Part shown: positions 1 through 12,111 of the stretch, piece after piece
How the letters are laid out: each line of letters opens with the position of its first letter
Numbering within the stretch: the stretch's first letter is position 1
Source of the DNA: Mauremys mutica
Taxonomy: Eukaryota; Chordata; Testudines; Geoemydidae
Length of the DNA stretch: 64,000 nucleotides
Reading direction: 5' to 3'
NCBI RefSeq assembly: GCF_020497125.1
Contig: NC_059087.1
Location: forward strand, 13,239,925-13,303,924
Program-made: the position numbers and the translations under genes
The notes under the pieces: generated by a model
The model's input: the letters and a program-made list of their open reading frames with translations, nothing else
Told to the model about the DNA's origin: nothing
The model's database searches: none

Positions 1-420
1 TAAGGATAAAATAACAATTTGCATTATTATGCACTGTAATGCAAATCGTTGTTTTTAACTAGCAAATATATGCCTTGCTTTTGCCTCGGTGTCAGGATGA
101 ATGTTAAATCAGAGCTGATGAATAATTCATATGGTCTGATTTAATGCAACTGCTGATTCTGGAATTCATGTTTGAAGAAAAGCTTCTCTTGGGTAGATGC
201 TGTTTAGATTCTGGGCCAGTGAATGCTCCTGAATGACCTGCGTGCAGCGAGATAATCATCTGCTGGTGAACCACTTGGGTTATGATTAAAATTTTACTGA
301 GTTTTCATAACAAACATATCAAATATATGTGCAGTAATTCCAACCACTAGGTAAAGTGATCTCATCCGAACATCTGTACAAAGAGCACACTCTCTAGGGG
401 CCAAATTATGCCGGCATAGT
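1..420. other. Intergenic, nothing recognised
   Basis: AT-rich unique-looking sequence. Short chance ORFs only. Confidence 0.6.
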
Positions 421-560
421 ATGTGGCAACATTGCCTAGTGGATAGATCAGTGGACTGGGTATCAGAATTCTGCATTTATTCCCAGAGCTGTTGCTGACC
501 TGAAGCAAAAAGTTCCCCTCTCTGTGCCACCGTTTCCCTTCCCACCCTTTGGCTTGTTTA
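421..560 (+). repeat. MIR-like SINE relic
   Basis: The order of blocks follows MIR: a tRNA-like start (CCTAGTGGATAGATCAGTGG), a central core (GAGCTGTTGCTGACCTGAAG) and the tail (CTCTCTGTGCCACCGTTTCC). Strongly diverged, hence old. An L2/MIR-type 3' tail (GGGACAGGGACTGTATCCCA) follows at about 579. Confidence 0.6.
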
Positions 561-3500
561 TTTAGATTATATACTCTCTGGGACAGGGACTGTATCCCAG
601 TATGTGTTTGTGTGGTGATTTTGGTTGTAATACCCTGTCATCATAAAGCCCAGTTTGTCTGGGTGGTACAAGGGGCTGGAGAGGTTATGGAAGATTGTCT
701 GTGTCTCCATGGTCAGGCGAATACAGTAATCCAGGAGTACACTTTTGTTAGTGGCTTGAGTAAATCTAATTATATATTATACCACCAGTTTGGATGAGTC
801 TGCCCTGAGATTGGCACTTTCAGCAGTGACCCATTCTGGGCACCATGACACATCCCTTGAATGAAAAAAAAATTCATAACACAATCACCCTGTGGAACTC
901 ATTGCTACAATATATTGAGGGACAGAGCTTAAAAGAATTCTAAAATGATCAGACATTTATATAAGTCACCAGGACATCCAGAGCTACAGCAAGAAGGATT
1001 TAGAAATAAACAACAAAAACAAAAAAACACAAGCGTTTTGGAAGGGATATGAATACACATGCCTCAGACAATAAGCATAACTAGTATGGGTTAAGAAGTA
1101 AACTTTTTTTTCTGTGGGCAGGTTATTCCATTATTGCCTACTGCAAGGTTTCTTGCACCGTCCTCAGTAGGAGTTGATGCTGGTCACTGTTGAAGAGAAG
1201 ATACTGAATGGGCAACAGATCTGATCCAGTCTAGCAACTCCTAGGTTCTTCTATTACAACACAGAAAAATGAGGAAACCATCCCAGAGGAAATCATTTCA
1301 GATCCCAGCTACTCTCCACAAAACTGCAGGGAAAGTTTGGGAAGCTGGGTTACCCTTAATCAAGTCACCTTGTAACACTGAGCGTGAGATTTGTTTCACC
1401 TGCATAATAACCCACTTCCAATCTCAGTAACTTGCTGCATGGTTTTAAGAGTGTAACAGTCAAATAACTGGATTCAACAAGCATTTTTCAGCAAGAAAAA
1501 TTATTTTTAACATAAAAGCATATAATCTCTCTCGCCTGCCATTGACCACCAGAAAAGCTCCTGCAAGTTCCTAAAATTCTTATAGGAAAGAATTAAAAAA
1601 ATACATGTACACAGCAGGGAACTAATTTATGCACACCTCACGCCTTGGGTAGCTGATTTATGACCGTCACTGAGCTTAATAAATTCAGTCTCTGTGGGCT
1701 TGTTTGAGTCTTAGCTCTCTAAAGAACCCTATAAAAGTCAACATGTCACAAGCAAGATTAACTCCTTGCTGCCAATGTCAGTCAAACATCTAATGTAAAA
1801 TGAAGAGGGGCAGGATCACTTTGCCCAATTTAGAATCCACCCCCAAAATCGTTGATTTTAGATGTAGTACAGAACTCACCACTTCTGATGCCCAAATTCA
1901 GTCTGGCTCTTACAGACAATGAGTTTTTCAGCTAATCCAAATTGTCTTCGTTTATTTCCATGGCCTAGGAGCAGACCAGGAATTACTTTCAAAAGTAACG
2001 TTAAATGGAAACGTGCAAAATCAAACAATAAATTGGAAGAACGTGTCTTTTAAATGATAGTTTTCCCTTGCAGAACAGTGGGTTACATTAAAAGGACCAT
2101 ATATTTTGTGACAGTTATGAGATCCCAAACTTTTCTGGAAAAAAAGGGATTTTGGTGAAATCCAAGAGATCCATCCATTTTTACCAACAACAACATGTGA
2201 AACTAAACTGACATTCCTGGCTAGTGGCATAAAAGGAAAGGGTCAGGGGAGCTAGCAGTCCACAATATTCCCACTATATTAAAACAAGAAACAGCTCCAC
2301 CTGAATGGGCAGAGGATGGTTAGCACTTGTCAGCACAGATTCACCCTGATAATAGCCATTACCCCCGACGTTGGTGTAGCTGTCCCATTGAAAACTCAAG
2401 TGTAGATAGGTTTAATGATTATAAACCCGATTGGCACCAATGCAGCTTTCTCCAGGCTCAAGCAGGGATTAGTGGTGCTGGTGCAAGTGGCAACTTTGTC
2501 TGTCTACGCTAGGAGGTTTTACTGGTGCTGGCTACTTACAGCTGTAACTGAGGCAAATTCTCAATATAGACAAGGCCTTAGATACTTTGGCCTTGATGAT
2601 CGGTAAATAGGGACAGTACATAGCTGCACCATCCCAGGAGCCAGCCAGAGAACAAAACCTGACTCAGTCCCCAGGCTCTGTGGAGGGAGTAAGTTACTTC
2701 CGTTTTCATGGAGCAGCTTACCCCCCACCTCCATGAGTCCAGCCAGCTGCTTTTGAATGGTGGAGGGGAACAGAGCAAAGACTTCTCCCACTCCTAGCCC
2801 ACATGCTGCCGGGGGAACAGAATGTCACTTCATTAGCCTTTGTTCTCTCCACCACAAAAGCAGAGCACTTGGAGCAGGGTTGAGCGGAAGATTACAGGCA
2901 GGACTGTCTCAGCCCTTAACTGGGACATGGTATGTTTAGTTTGGCTCTTCAGTGAAGTGCCATTTGATGGGAGCGCCTTAGCTATTCAATAAGCACCCTC
3001 AAGCATCCTCGCTTCTTACGTGATTATGATTCGCTCATGGCATCTTTACCATCAGTACAAGCTGCCACTTAAGAATAAAGAGGGCAGGAGGGTAAATCAA
3101 CTACCCAGACTTACAAAAACACCAAAAACTCATAACTAAAGCTATGTCACTGCAGGTCTTCTAATTACACAATCAGATGTGGCATATACTGTAGAGTCGT
3201 TTGTATTAACAGCCTGGGGGAGGGGGTATTTTATATGGTTGGTGGTAAGTCATCTCAAGATTTCAGTATGAGCTAGATTCACATAATATGCCCTCCACCT
3301 GTGGTAGAGCAGCTGGTCTGCTGTTGTGGCTCTGATGACAGGGGAGGGAAGGGAAGATTACAGATGGAGACATTTACAAGATGAAGAGCGTATTGTTTGG
3401 GTTCAGCTGTAGTGAAGTACATACGGCTTTTGTCATTTTTCTCCAACCATCTTTTCAATTCAGACCAATGCGCTGACAAAATGATAATCGCTTTTGTCAC

Positions 3501-3660
3501 AGATGTGCCCATTTTAAAAAAAAGTGCTATATATAACTCCTAGACACAAAAAGCCTGGGGGTGGGGGGAGAGAGAATCCCCTATCAAAGCAAAGTATCTA
3601 ATTTGTTTAAACCATGCAGGCTACCATTCTGTGCTATTAATCTTTCATTCCTCCCAAACT
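561..3660. other. Intergenic, nothing recognised
   Basis: AT-rich sequence with short unconvincing ORFs, none with recognisable domains. The right edge supplies the donor segment (3661-3699) of a local rearrangement described separately. Confidence 0.55.
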
Positions 3661-3794
3661 AAGTAGTGTTTTTGTAGACCCCTACCTATCTTGCCCATGG
3701 GTTCCGATCTGACAGACATGCTCAGAGGACATTAACTCCTCACAAAAGAGCCTCGGAGGATGATACAGGCAGGAGGTGGCAGCACCTTGTAACT

Positions 3795-3990
3795 TTTATC
3801 CCAGGGGTTAGCACACACACCCAGGATGGGGGAGACCCCAGTACAAGTCCCCTCTCTGCCTGATGAAAAGGGATTTGAACTTGAGTTTCCCATCTCTTAG
3901 GTAAGTGCCCTAACCACTGGGCTCTGGGCTATTCCAAGATGAGTTGATCTCTCCTGTTGATGCCATTCCACTTTGTATTACTAATTAAAT
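3795..3990. repeat. Palindromic tRNA-like repeat, copy 1
   Basis: A half reading forward (GGTTAGCACAC, then GGGGGAGACCCCAGTACAAG) is followed by a half in reverse orientation (GATTTGAACTTGAG, then GTGCCCTAACCACTGGGC). Each half looks like A- and B-box regions of a tRNA-like sequence. A tail (GGCTATTCCAAGATGAG, then TTGTATTACTAATTAAATA) is shared with the copies at 42.3 and 42.55 kb. Confidence 0.6.
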
Positions 3991-4096
3991 ATACATTGAG
4001 CCCAACAGGGAGAGTGACTTTAGTTAAACCAGTGCAGCTGCATGTAGACAAGGCCTTAGATAATGCTAAGTATTCTGAAGACATAACTGATAAGTT

Positions 4097-4124
4097 ATTA
4101 CTCATTACTCATTACTCATTACTC
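4097..4124 (+). repeat. ATTACTC tandem repeat, four copies
   Basis: Four perfect 7-base units in a row, a small minisatellite in AT-rich sequence. Confidence 0.95.
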
Positions 4125-4427
4125 CTGTTTTAGTGGTGCAGAAGTACTGCCTTTCATCATGGCATTAAAATAAGGAAGCGTCTGTTGATATATACTACTT
4201 TCTGTAGAAAATCCATGTTTTTAAATGCACATTAAAACCTTTCAGAAGCCATGTAACCCTAACACAGGGGCTGGATCAAACCGCTGCATCTTCAGTCAGT
4301 GTAGATATAACATGTCATTAGCAAGGAGCTACTCCAAAACATGGGCAAGATAGGTAGGGGTCTACAAAAACACTACTTCAGTCAGTGTAGATATAACATG
4401 TCATTAGCAAGGAGCTACTCCAAAACA

Positions 4428-7400
4428 AAAGTCATTAATCATTCCTGCAAATAAAGGACCCATTTACTAATGCTTTTGTTCAAACTCAAACAAAGCATTT
4501 GTAAAATGGGTCCCTTGTTTGCACATCATATTAAAAGGTCAGATGCTATTCCTTGCTGTAGTCTGCCAGGCTACAGATATTTGATGTGCATCTGTGGGGA
4601 CCACGGGAGTCCCAATTCAACTAGTTTTACAATGAGGCCGTTGTTTTGTATGCTGGATTATGCATGTGTCAGTCACCTCATTGATTTTCTTATTTGCTCC
4701 TCCTTTTTTTAATGGTAGCTTCTATGGTTACTGTTTGCATCTTCCTCTGAAAGTAACCAAACATTGCTGAGTTATGGCAAAGCGTCACAAAGCATCTCAA
4801 AAACAAGTTTGCCAACCCGTATCTCAAACAGTAAATTAACACAAGTGGTTCATTGGAATACTACTATATTCAACAAATACTGACAGTGAGATGGGAGACA
4901 GAGGCACTACCTGAGCTTCAGCATCAGCTCAATTCACTCCTCCACATGTGTGCATAGGAGAACCACCAAACTGGCTTTTTGGAGGCGTCTGGACTCTGCA
5001 CCCAGGACATATAATTTGGTTCTCTTTCTTAATAAAAATATTATCCTTAGAAGAAAACATCTTGCTGACTGCATCTGCCGAGTCATTCAAATGTTATTTC
5101 ATGGGATGTTGTTAATTTAAGGCCCGAATTTCCCTACACTGCACGCAAATCTGGTGCCCCCACATTATCTACATAAAGAACCATGAAACCGAAGTTTAGA
5201 GAGACAGAAAGATTTACACTGAATGACAAAATCTCACATCACTTAAAAGTTTCCTGTGTATATTTTTTCCATGCCCCTCAGTCTGGATCTTCATTATGCC
5301 TGGCATCCCACAGTTGGGCCTTGACAGGGGAAGAGATCTGTTAAATCATCTTGCAGCTCCAAGCTGGAAAAAGCTGCTCTTGGGCAAAAGGTATTCATCC
5401 TGCCAATGACCATCCCGTGCCTGAAGCTGGCGCAGCTACTTAATGACGTTGGCTGTTTTAAAGCTGAATTTGCCCACTCTTGTAAAGGTTTTTGGTCCCC
5501 CTTAATGAAATTCTGGACTTCTTCACATTCACATGATTAGTCTGTAAAACTCTTTGTGCCAATTCAATAATTCTCCTCCCAGCAGCTACTAATCTGGTTG
5601 GTGAGAATCTGTTCTGGCTAAATCAAGTCAGTATAAAACTGGGAAACTAATAGCTTTAAAATTCAATTTCTTTCTGTCCATATTTTAAGATTGTGCTGCC
5701 AAGTTTTAACATACTTGTTTCCTGAATGCTGACAAGCAGAACAACTTGTACTGATATGTGGTATTCATCCACTATACAAAATCTCTGACAGCTTCATTAC
5801 ATGGGATGCTAATTTTTTTTCCACGTGGCCACCCATAATGAGATTAAATACGTTGTATTTTCAAGTATCTTACTTGGGAGGAATTGTGAATACATTTGGG
5901 TCATCATACGGAGTTTATTTAACATTATATGGGGCAAAAATGGAAAGAAATTGAATATATTCAAGTTATATTTGAACCTATAAAACAATGTTTTATTTGC
6001 AGTTTTGCAGATATTAGAATTATCTCTGGGCTATTCTGCATATTTATAGAAGTAACACTTAGGCCAAATCATCATCCCATTGGAAACAAAATCCTGGTCC
6101 CACTGAAGTCAATAGAAAATTTGCCATTGATTTAAATGAGATCAGGATTTGGCCCTGACTGTATATAGTTGTGATCATTCATGCCAGTGAATTACAAGGA
6201 TACCACTGTTGGAGGTGACTAATGCAATCAATGTACTGGAGGTGCAAAAGGAAGCTATCTAAAGAGGGATTAAAAACTGTTCAGAGAGCTGATATGACTC
6301 CCTGCACCATATAAGCACTATATCATCCACATTATGGTCTTAATCCATGTGAGTGGCCTAGTTAATCCGTCTTCTCTAACTAAAGTACTTCAGTGGTGCC
6401 CTTTGATATGTGACCTGTGGGCACCGAATAATGTTTTGGAGGAGATAAATGTGCTGCTGCAATTAGTGCATCACCAGGCAGTTCATGTACCAGACCCATA
6501 AAAAAAACAAAAACTGTTGTTGTATGTATAGCAGCACACTGATACAACAAAGACATAAGAGAGTTACATTATCCTGAAGGGTTTTCTTTATGACAACATA
6601 AAATTCTTTACTTCAGCTGATGCTTTAATTGCAACCCAAATTTCCCAGTTCTGCTGAATGAAACAAAACCACCACAACAAAACAAACAAGAAAACCCCAA
6701 CCGTGTTCATTTCCCCATATGTGGTTTTTGTGTGTGTGTTTGAGGGGTTTTTTGTGACACCCACAACTAGGAGTTGAACTTTGGGAACTGTACATGGCAG
6801 TAATATGGATGGGTGGGGTGGGGTGAAGGGAGTACAAATTAATAGATTGCACTATATAGAAGGGGGGGACAACATGGCTAATAAGTGATACAATTTTCTT
6901 CAGTAGCTAGTTAGTCTCAAAGGATTCCCTGTTGGCCTGCAGAGATGAACTCAACTGTTGCTGGAGAGGAAGGGTTGATGCAGGATAGAATGAACTTTCT
7001 TAGTTAATTTTGTTCCAAACTCAGATCTTCTGATTATTAGTAATATGCTCCCAAGTCTCCCACAACCTATCCTGCAATAACAATGCTACACTATGATGGG
7101 CATGGAAAAGATTAAACTTAAGGACTAACCAAATAACAAGCATTTATCATATGCACCTCACAAACATAACAGAGACACAATTGATTTTGTTGACCTGACC
7201 AAAAAAGCAGACCAGGAATGCTATTTCCCCGAGAAATTCTCAAAGATATTGGTTTCTACAATGATCTTTCCTTGAGTTTTACTTCACTCTGCTTGTATGT
7301 CAGCATTCACTTCCCAAGAGAATGGTACTCTCAACTGACAGGAAGTCAGCAGAGCTGCCTCCTCTGCCAACCTGTCCATCCAAACTGGCAGAGGGGACAT

Positions 7401-9454
7401 GTTGGGGAAGTAAAGGCATGTGCCTGCATTAGGGATCACAGCCATCTGTGGTAGGGAGCTCTAACTTACTAAGAATCAGGGACCCATAATCAGCTCCCTC
7501 AGGGCCTCTTCTGCCTCTGGGGGGGCCAAGCAGATCTTGGCACAGGCAAGAAACTGACCCAATAGCTCTGTCTAGTACAAGCAGCACTGAAAACAGACAC
7601 ACTGTGGATTTCTTGACTGGTAACTTCTTGTTTTAAACTAGCTGAACATTTTTTTGATGGACAACCACCCAGTTATCCCAGAATGCCATTCCAGATAGAT
7701 GTGCAGTGGCTTACAAGTCAGTCACATACTCCATACAGGAGAGATGGTATAAACAAACTTGTAGGACTGATGAGATACTGACCAAGCCTTTAGCTTCTCT
7801 GAAAGATATAATTCTGAATAGACTACAGGGATTGCCACACATGCACTTCAGGCAACAGGCTTCTATAGAAGTCGTGATGGCCAGTGATCCTCAGCTTGCT
7901 GTGAATAGAGACAACTGCTTCTTTCCTTTCACAATCATTGAAATGTACAGAGAATCTACTAACGACTTTTCACCTTCTCTCCAAATACCCAACCCCCTCC
8001 TAATTCTCTTTGTCTGAATGATTTAGAGCCTCCCCCTGCCAAAAACAACCAAGTGACGTATCTTTCAGACTTCCACTTCAGTTACAAAACCTAGTTGTGG
8101 TGACAGTCCCGAAAGGTAGAAGGGAAAACAAAAAGTAACAGACAGTGACAAGAAAAAGGTTTAGCACAGTCTATCAGAAACACAGCAATTTTCACGCATG
8201 CATCATAAATGTATCTGTGTAAAGTAAAATGAACAAGTCACAGACTGCTGTCACTGGAACAGAGGCATTCTTAAAACTTTTCCTTGATGTAGTTTGCACA
8301 GGTAACTGCATCAATAATTTTACCTAACGTAACCCAACCTAACCTAACCAACTAACTAACTTTGTCTGATTGTTTCCCTGTGCTCCAGTCAGTCAATTTG
8401 TGTCCAACTGTTGACTTGTCTTGTACTTAAATTGTGAACTCCGGGGCAGGGATCACCTTTTTGTTCTGCGTTTATACAATACCTGGCACAGTGATGGCCC
8501 CTTATTGCTACCAAAATACAAATAAAGCAATGGACAATGTAAGCCATTTCAATCAAAATAAAAAAAAGTTTAAATTTAGACATTTAAAATTCAATATAAA
8601 TTGGAGACATTTCAAAATGACTTTTCATTTTGAAATGAACAAATTAAGACACTTCATTCCCCAAGTGGCAAGGCAGAAAGTTTCGACTTTATCAAGAGAC
8701 AACTTTCTGAAATTTTTCCTTAAGTTTGTCAAAGCTGATGCATTTCTGTGGGAAGTTTCAGTTTCCACAAAACAGCATTTTCTGATGGAAAAAATGTTGT
8801 GCCAGAAAACTTTTGACCCCCTCTTCTGAACTTGCTTTCAAACCTTCCACATCAGGGTTGGTTTTCTCTCTCTTTTTTGTTACTGATTGAATCCACTTCA
8901 AGGCAGGAAATTCAAGATCAAGGCTAATGAGATGCCAACCTTCATTTTCTGTGGGAGTTAAGGGGTTTGAATTTACATAAGTACAACCCACAGTGCCAAA
9001 TTCTTACTAAGCCACACATGCTAAAAAATCCAAGGCAGACAGCAGATGCATGAAGTTAGCTGGCCCCATTCTGGCACACTGGACAAGGTCACACAGACTG
9101 CCCCACAGGCTCTCTGTGACAAGAGCCTCAGTGGTATTACAGGACCTGGCCTAGAAATCAGGTGTGCACGCTCCCAAAGTTTATGCACTATACTCTGACC
9201 TGCAGTGACTGCCAGGCATTGCTCCTGTGTAGACAGCACCAGAAATTACATGCAGTAGGTAGCTATGTATGGGATCCATCCAGTGATTGCTGCATCTGGA
9301 GAATATACAGTCAGTGGCTTGGGAATGAATCAAAGCCTGCTCAGTGCTGCATATAGTTTCTTGTAGTTAACTATCTGATTTGAAACGGTTTGTTTCATGA
9401 TGCTATGCTCTTTTGTTCAAGCGAAACACTGCACGGACATCCATTTCACTTCTT
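4428..9454. other. Intergenic, no gene recognised
   Basis: ORFs of up to 131 codons occur (7706-8017 and 8434-8829 on the + strand), but they are low in complexity, lack recognisable domains and lie in AT-rich sequence, so I do not call them genes. An L2/MIR-type 3' tail (GGGGCAGGGATCACCTTTTT) lies at about 8442, and a CCTAAC-type low-complexity run at 8320-8360. Confidence 0.55.
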
Positions 9455-9625
9455 AACATCCCTAGGAAATGGTTAAGTATTATCTGCACTTTAGAGATAA
9501 TCTATGTGTGTGTAGTTGGAACACAGAGAGGTGAAGTGATGTGCCCACGGTCACGTACACCAAGTCAGTGACAGAGCCAGGAGAAGCCAGTTCTCTCAAC
9601 CCTGTGATTTAATCACTAGATTATG
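9455..9625 (-). repeat. MIR-like SINE relic
   Basis: Reverse-oriented MIR signature: AACACAGAGAGGTGAAGTGA, then TGCCCACGGTCACGTACACC and GTGACAGAGCCAGGAGAAGC, ending in a CTGTGATTTAATCACTAGA block. Confidence 0.75.
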
Positions 9626-10244
9626 TAAATATCTGTATAGCATTTTTGAAGTGACAAGTATTATGTCTGTGAAAAAAAGGCATCAGGTAGGATTTATTCT
9701 GCAACCTGAGCATGCTAGCCCCAGTCCAGCAGAACATTTAATTTAGCATGTGCTTAATCTTAAAAAAATTAGTAGTTGCATTGAAGTCAAGTAGTCACAA
9801 TGAAATCAAGCACACACTTTGCTTATGCACAAGGATCAGGACTTCTTTTTGTAAAGTGTGCAATACATCACTGTTCTTACTAGGGGTAGGAATCTGCTGC
9901 TGGGAGGAGAAGAGCAAAAGAGGGATCAGCTTGTTGATTTATCACGCTGGGGGCAACCCAAAGCAGCATAATTTAAAGAGGAAGCACGTTCTCACGAGGT
10001 TTGCAAGCTTGACACCCTTTGCTATTACAAGGAGAGTTAGCTTAGCTCAGCAGAGAGGTCTTCCCCAAGATCAAACACATCTCCTTTTCCCATTTGTTTT
10101 TGGCAGCCCCCATCTTCCACTGCCGCATTAAAAACATAAAACTCAGAAATAAAAGCTTTTCATTTCTCTCCCTAATTACTAAGCACAGCAGCTGCTCGGA
10201 GGAAGAATAGTGAGACTCCTTGTTGAACATTTGAGATGAGGAAA
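9626..10244. other. Intergenic, nothing recognised
   Basis: Unique-looking sequence between a MIR relic and a GC-rich repeat. A 127-codon ORF (9748-10131) has no recognisable domain. Confidence 0.5.
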
Positions 10245-10249
10245 ATCCT

Positions 10250-10818
10250 ACGCTTCTTTGCAGAGCCGTCCCTTGGGTACAGCGAATCGGGGCAACTGCC
10301 CAGGGCCCCACACTTTGGGGGGCCCCCGGGCTTCAATAAAATCGTCAGGAGGTGGGTGAGGAGGTGAGGCAGGAGGGCAAGCGGAGTGTGGAGGTGAACG
10401 GGGAGGCAAGTGGCAAGCGAGCGGGGGGGGGCGAGGAGGAGCCCCCCTATCAGAACCTCCCCCCGGTGCCTCCGGCCCACTAATGGGCCCCACTGATCAG
10501 CGCCTCCCCCTCCCTCTCAGTGCCTACCGCCTGCTGCGGATCAGATGTTTCATGGCATCAGGAGGCACTGTGGGGGGGGGGTGGAGGGGAGAGGAGCAAG
10601 GGCACAGTGCACTGGGGGAGGAGGCAGAACTGGGCGGGGAAGATGTGGGGCAGGAAGAGGTGGTGTGGGGGCAGAGCGGGGGTGGGAAGAAGCAGGGCAG
10701 GGGTGGAGCCTTGGGGGAAGGGGTGGAGTGGGGGCGGGGCTGGAGTGGAGCCAGGGGGAGTCCCCCACCAGGCAGATTAGAAACTCGGAGCCTATGTCCC
10801 AGGCCCTGCATCCCCCTA
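10250..10818. repeat. GC-rich unclassified repeat with strong strand skew
   Basis: The stretch begins near GCAGAGCCGTCCCTTGGGTA and continues with GGGGCCCCC-type and GGAGG-rich sequence up to CCCAGGCCCTGCATCCCCCT. Strong purine skew creates overlapping ORFs in several frames, which are composition artefacts. The start resembles GCCG/GCCC-ended mobile elements such as 17051-17335, but no target duplication was found. Confidence 0.45.
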
Positions 10819-10924
10819 CTTTGGTGATTTTTAAAGGTGTTATTACATAACGTTGAGAGCTGGTTTTCCTGTTATTGCTTTTGCTAAAGTTATTAAGAAG
10901 ATATGTTAGATGCTGCCGCAAAGA

Positions 10925-11020
10925 GCTTAGTGTCTTTTTGTTCGCACAGCGCCTAGCTCGATGGGGTCCTGGTCTGTGACTGGGGTGCCTAGGGGCTACT
11001 GCCATACAAATCAATTAGTA
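10925..11020 (+). repeat. L2/MIR-type 3' tail relic
   Basis: Contains CACAGCGCCTAGCTCGATGG followed by GGGGTCCTGGTCTGTGACTG and CTAGGGGCTACTGCCATACA, a tail common in amniote genomes. Confidence 0.5.
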
Positions 11021-11129
11021 ATTCCTGGACAGACAGGTTTGCATACCTCTCTCTGTAACATTTTTCAAGAAATCTATCTATGGAAGGCCCCTCCCACTCT
11101 TCCAGGACACCTCACATCACTGTTTGCAC

Positions 11130-11290
11130 AACACTCTGTGAGGCAGAGAAGCATTAACCCCCCTTTTACAGCAAGGAAACTGAGGCACTGAGCAATTTGC
11201 CCAAGGCCACCCACAGAGTCTGCCCAGAGCCGGGAACTGAACCTAGGCCTTCTGAAGCCTGCACCCGTGCTTTAACCCCAAGACTGCCCT
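11130..11290 (-). repeat. MIR-like SINE relic
   Basis: Reverse-oriented MIR: TTTTACAGCAAGGAAACTGA, GGCACTGAGCAATTTGCCCA, AGGCCACCCACAGAGTC and GAGCCGGGAACTGAACCTAG in the expected order. Confidence 0.85.
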
Positions 11291-11894
11291 TCTTCACATG
11301 AAATATAGCTGGGGAGCAAACCTCCTGTCTTGCCTTTATCCATCTAAGGGGTCAGGCCTAAACAGCCTCAAACTTTCGGGGATGTTCAGCTCTTGATTCA
11401 AACTTTGCTGCTTAGCCCCATCTCTGAGTAACATTAATATTTCCTGTGGGCTTCAGAGAACTGCTTACCAAGAGTTTCTTCTTGAAACTTGCGCCAGCTG
11501 TCTATCACAGAAATATTTCTTTCTCAGCTAACAGGGAAGGAAATGTGATGTGTTGTGACCTGCTGATCCCAATTTAGAGTGACAGGCACATATTACTGGG
11601 TTACATTTTCAAAAGAAAGATGTTATCAAGCAGTTTCCACCCTCTGTGGGTAACATATCAATCCAGAGCCCTCACTGGGGGATGCCCAAATTAAATCCAA
11701 ATTTGCTAGAACAAATTCACTGCTGGGACTAAGCAGGAGCAGCTCCATTGGCTTCGAGAAAGTTGCAATCCGTAACTTGTGTCAAGAATTAATCTGGCCC
11801 CTTATTTAAAATCTCTTTAAAACTTTTGAAGTCTTTGCAGTATAGTCAGCAGATTCATCAGTAGGAAGTTAACACCCTGCATCATGAGCAATAT
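11291..11894. other. Intergenic, nothing recognised
   Basis: Unique-looking sequence between two MIR relics. Confidence 0.55.
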
Positions 11895-12030
11895 TCAGGA
11901 AGGATGGTCTTGTGGATAAAGCACTGAACTGGGACTTGGCATGTCTGGCTTTGATACCCAGCTCTACCACAGGCATCTGGCAAGTCATAATCTCTCTATG
12001 CCTCAGTTTCCCATCAGTATAATGGAGTTA
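11895..12030 (+). repeat. MIR-like SINE relic
   Basis: Forward MIR: GGATGGTCTTGTGGATAAAG (A-box-like), CTGGCTTTGATACCCAGCTC (B-box-like), then CTATGCCTCAGTTTCCCATC. Confidence 0.8.
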
Positions 12031-12111
12031 AAGTTTCCTCTCCTCTAGTTTGGCTTTGTCCTGTATCTTTAGTTAGCAAACTTTTTGCAGTCAGGACTGT
12101 CTCATGCTACG

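Larger units (their letters stand above)
3661..4427. repeat. Local template-switch structure: inverted 39-base copy between 52-base direct repeats
   Basis: Segment 3661-3699 reappears as an exact reverse complement at 4340-4378. That copy sits between two identical 52-base direct repeats, 4290-4341 and 4376-4427 (offset 86), which overlap its two ends by two or three bases. The interval also holds a four-copy ATTACTC tandem repeat. No transposon ends are present, so a replication template switch is the simplest reading. Confidence 0.8.

Noticed and set aside
7706..8017. 103-codon + ORF
   Set aside because: No recognised family, no splice or promoter support; length is within chance for AT-balanced intergenic sequence.
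8320..8365. CCTAAC-like run suggesting an interstitial telomere repeat
   Set aside because: Units are irregular (AACCTAACC, AACTAACT) and do not match TTAGGG/CCCTAA.
8434..8829. 131-codon Phe/Lys-rich + ORF
   Set aside because: AT-rich low-complexity composition, no recognisable domain, and overlapping a repeat tail at the start.
10550..11014. 154-codon reverse ORF and overlapping frames at 10.4-11.0 kb
   Set aside because: Caused by G-rich/C-rich skew in a repeat; long frames exist on both strands and no domain is recognisable.
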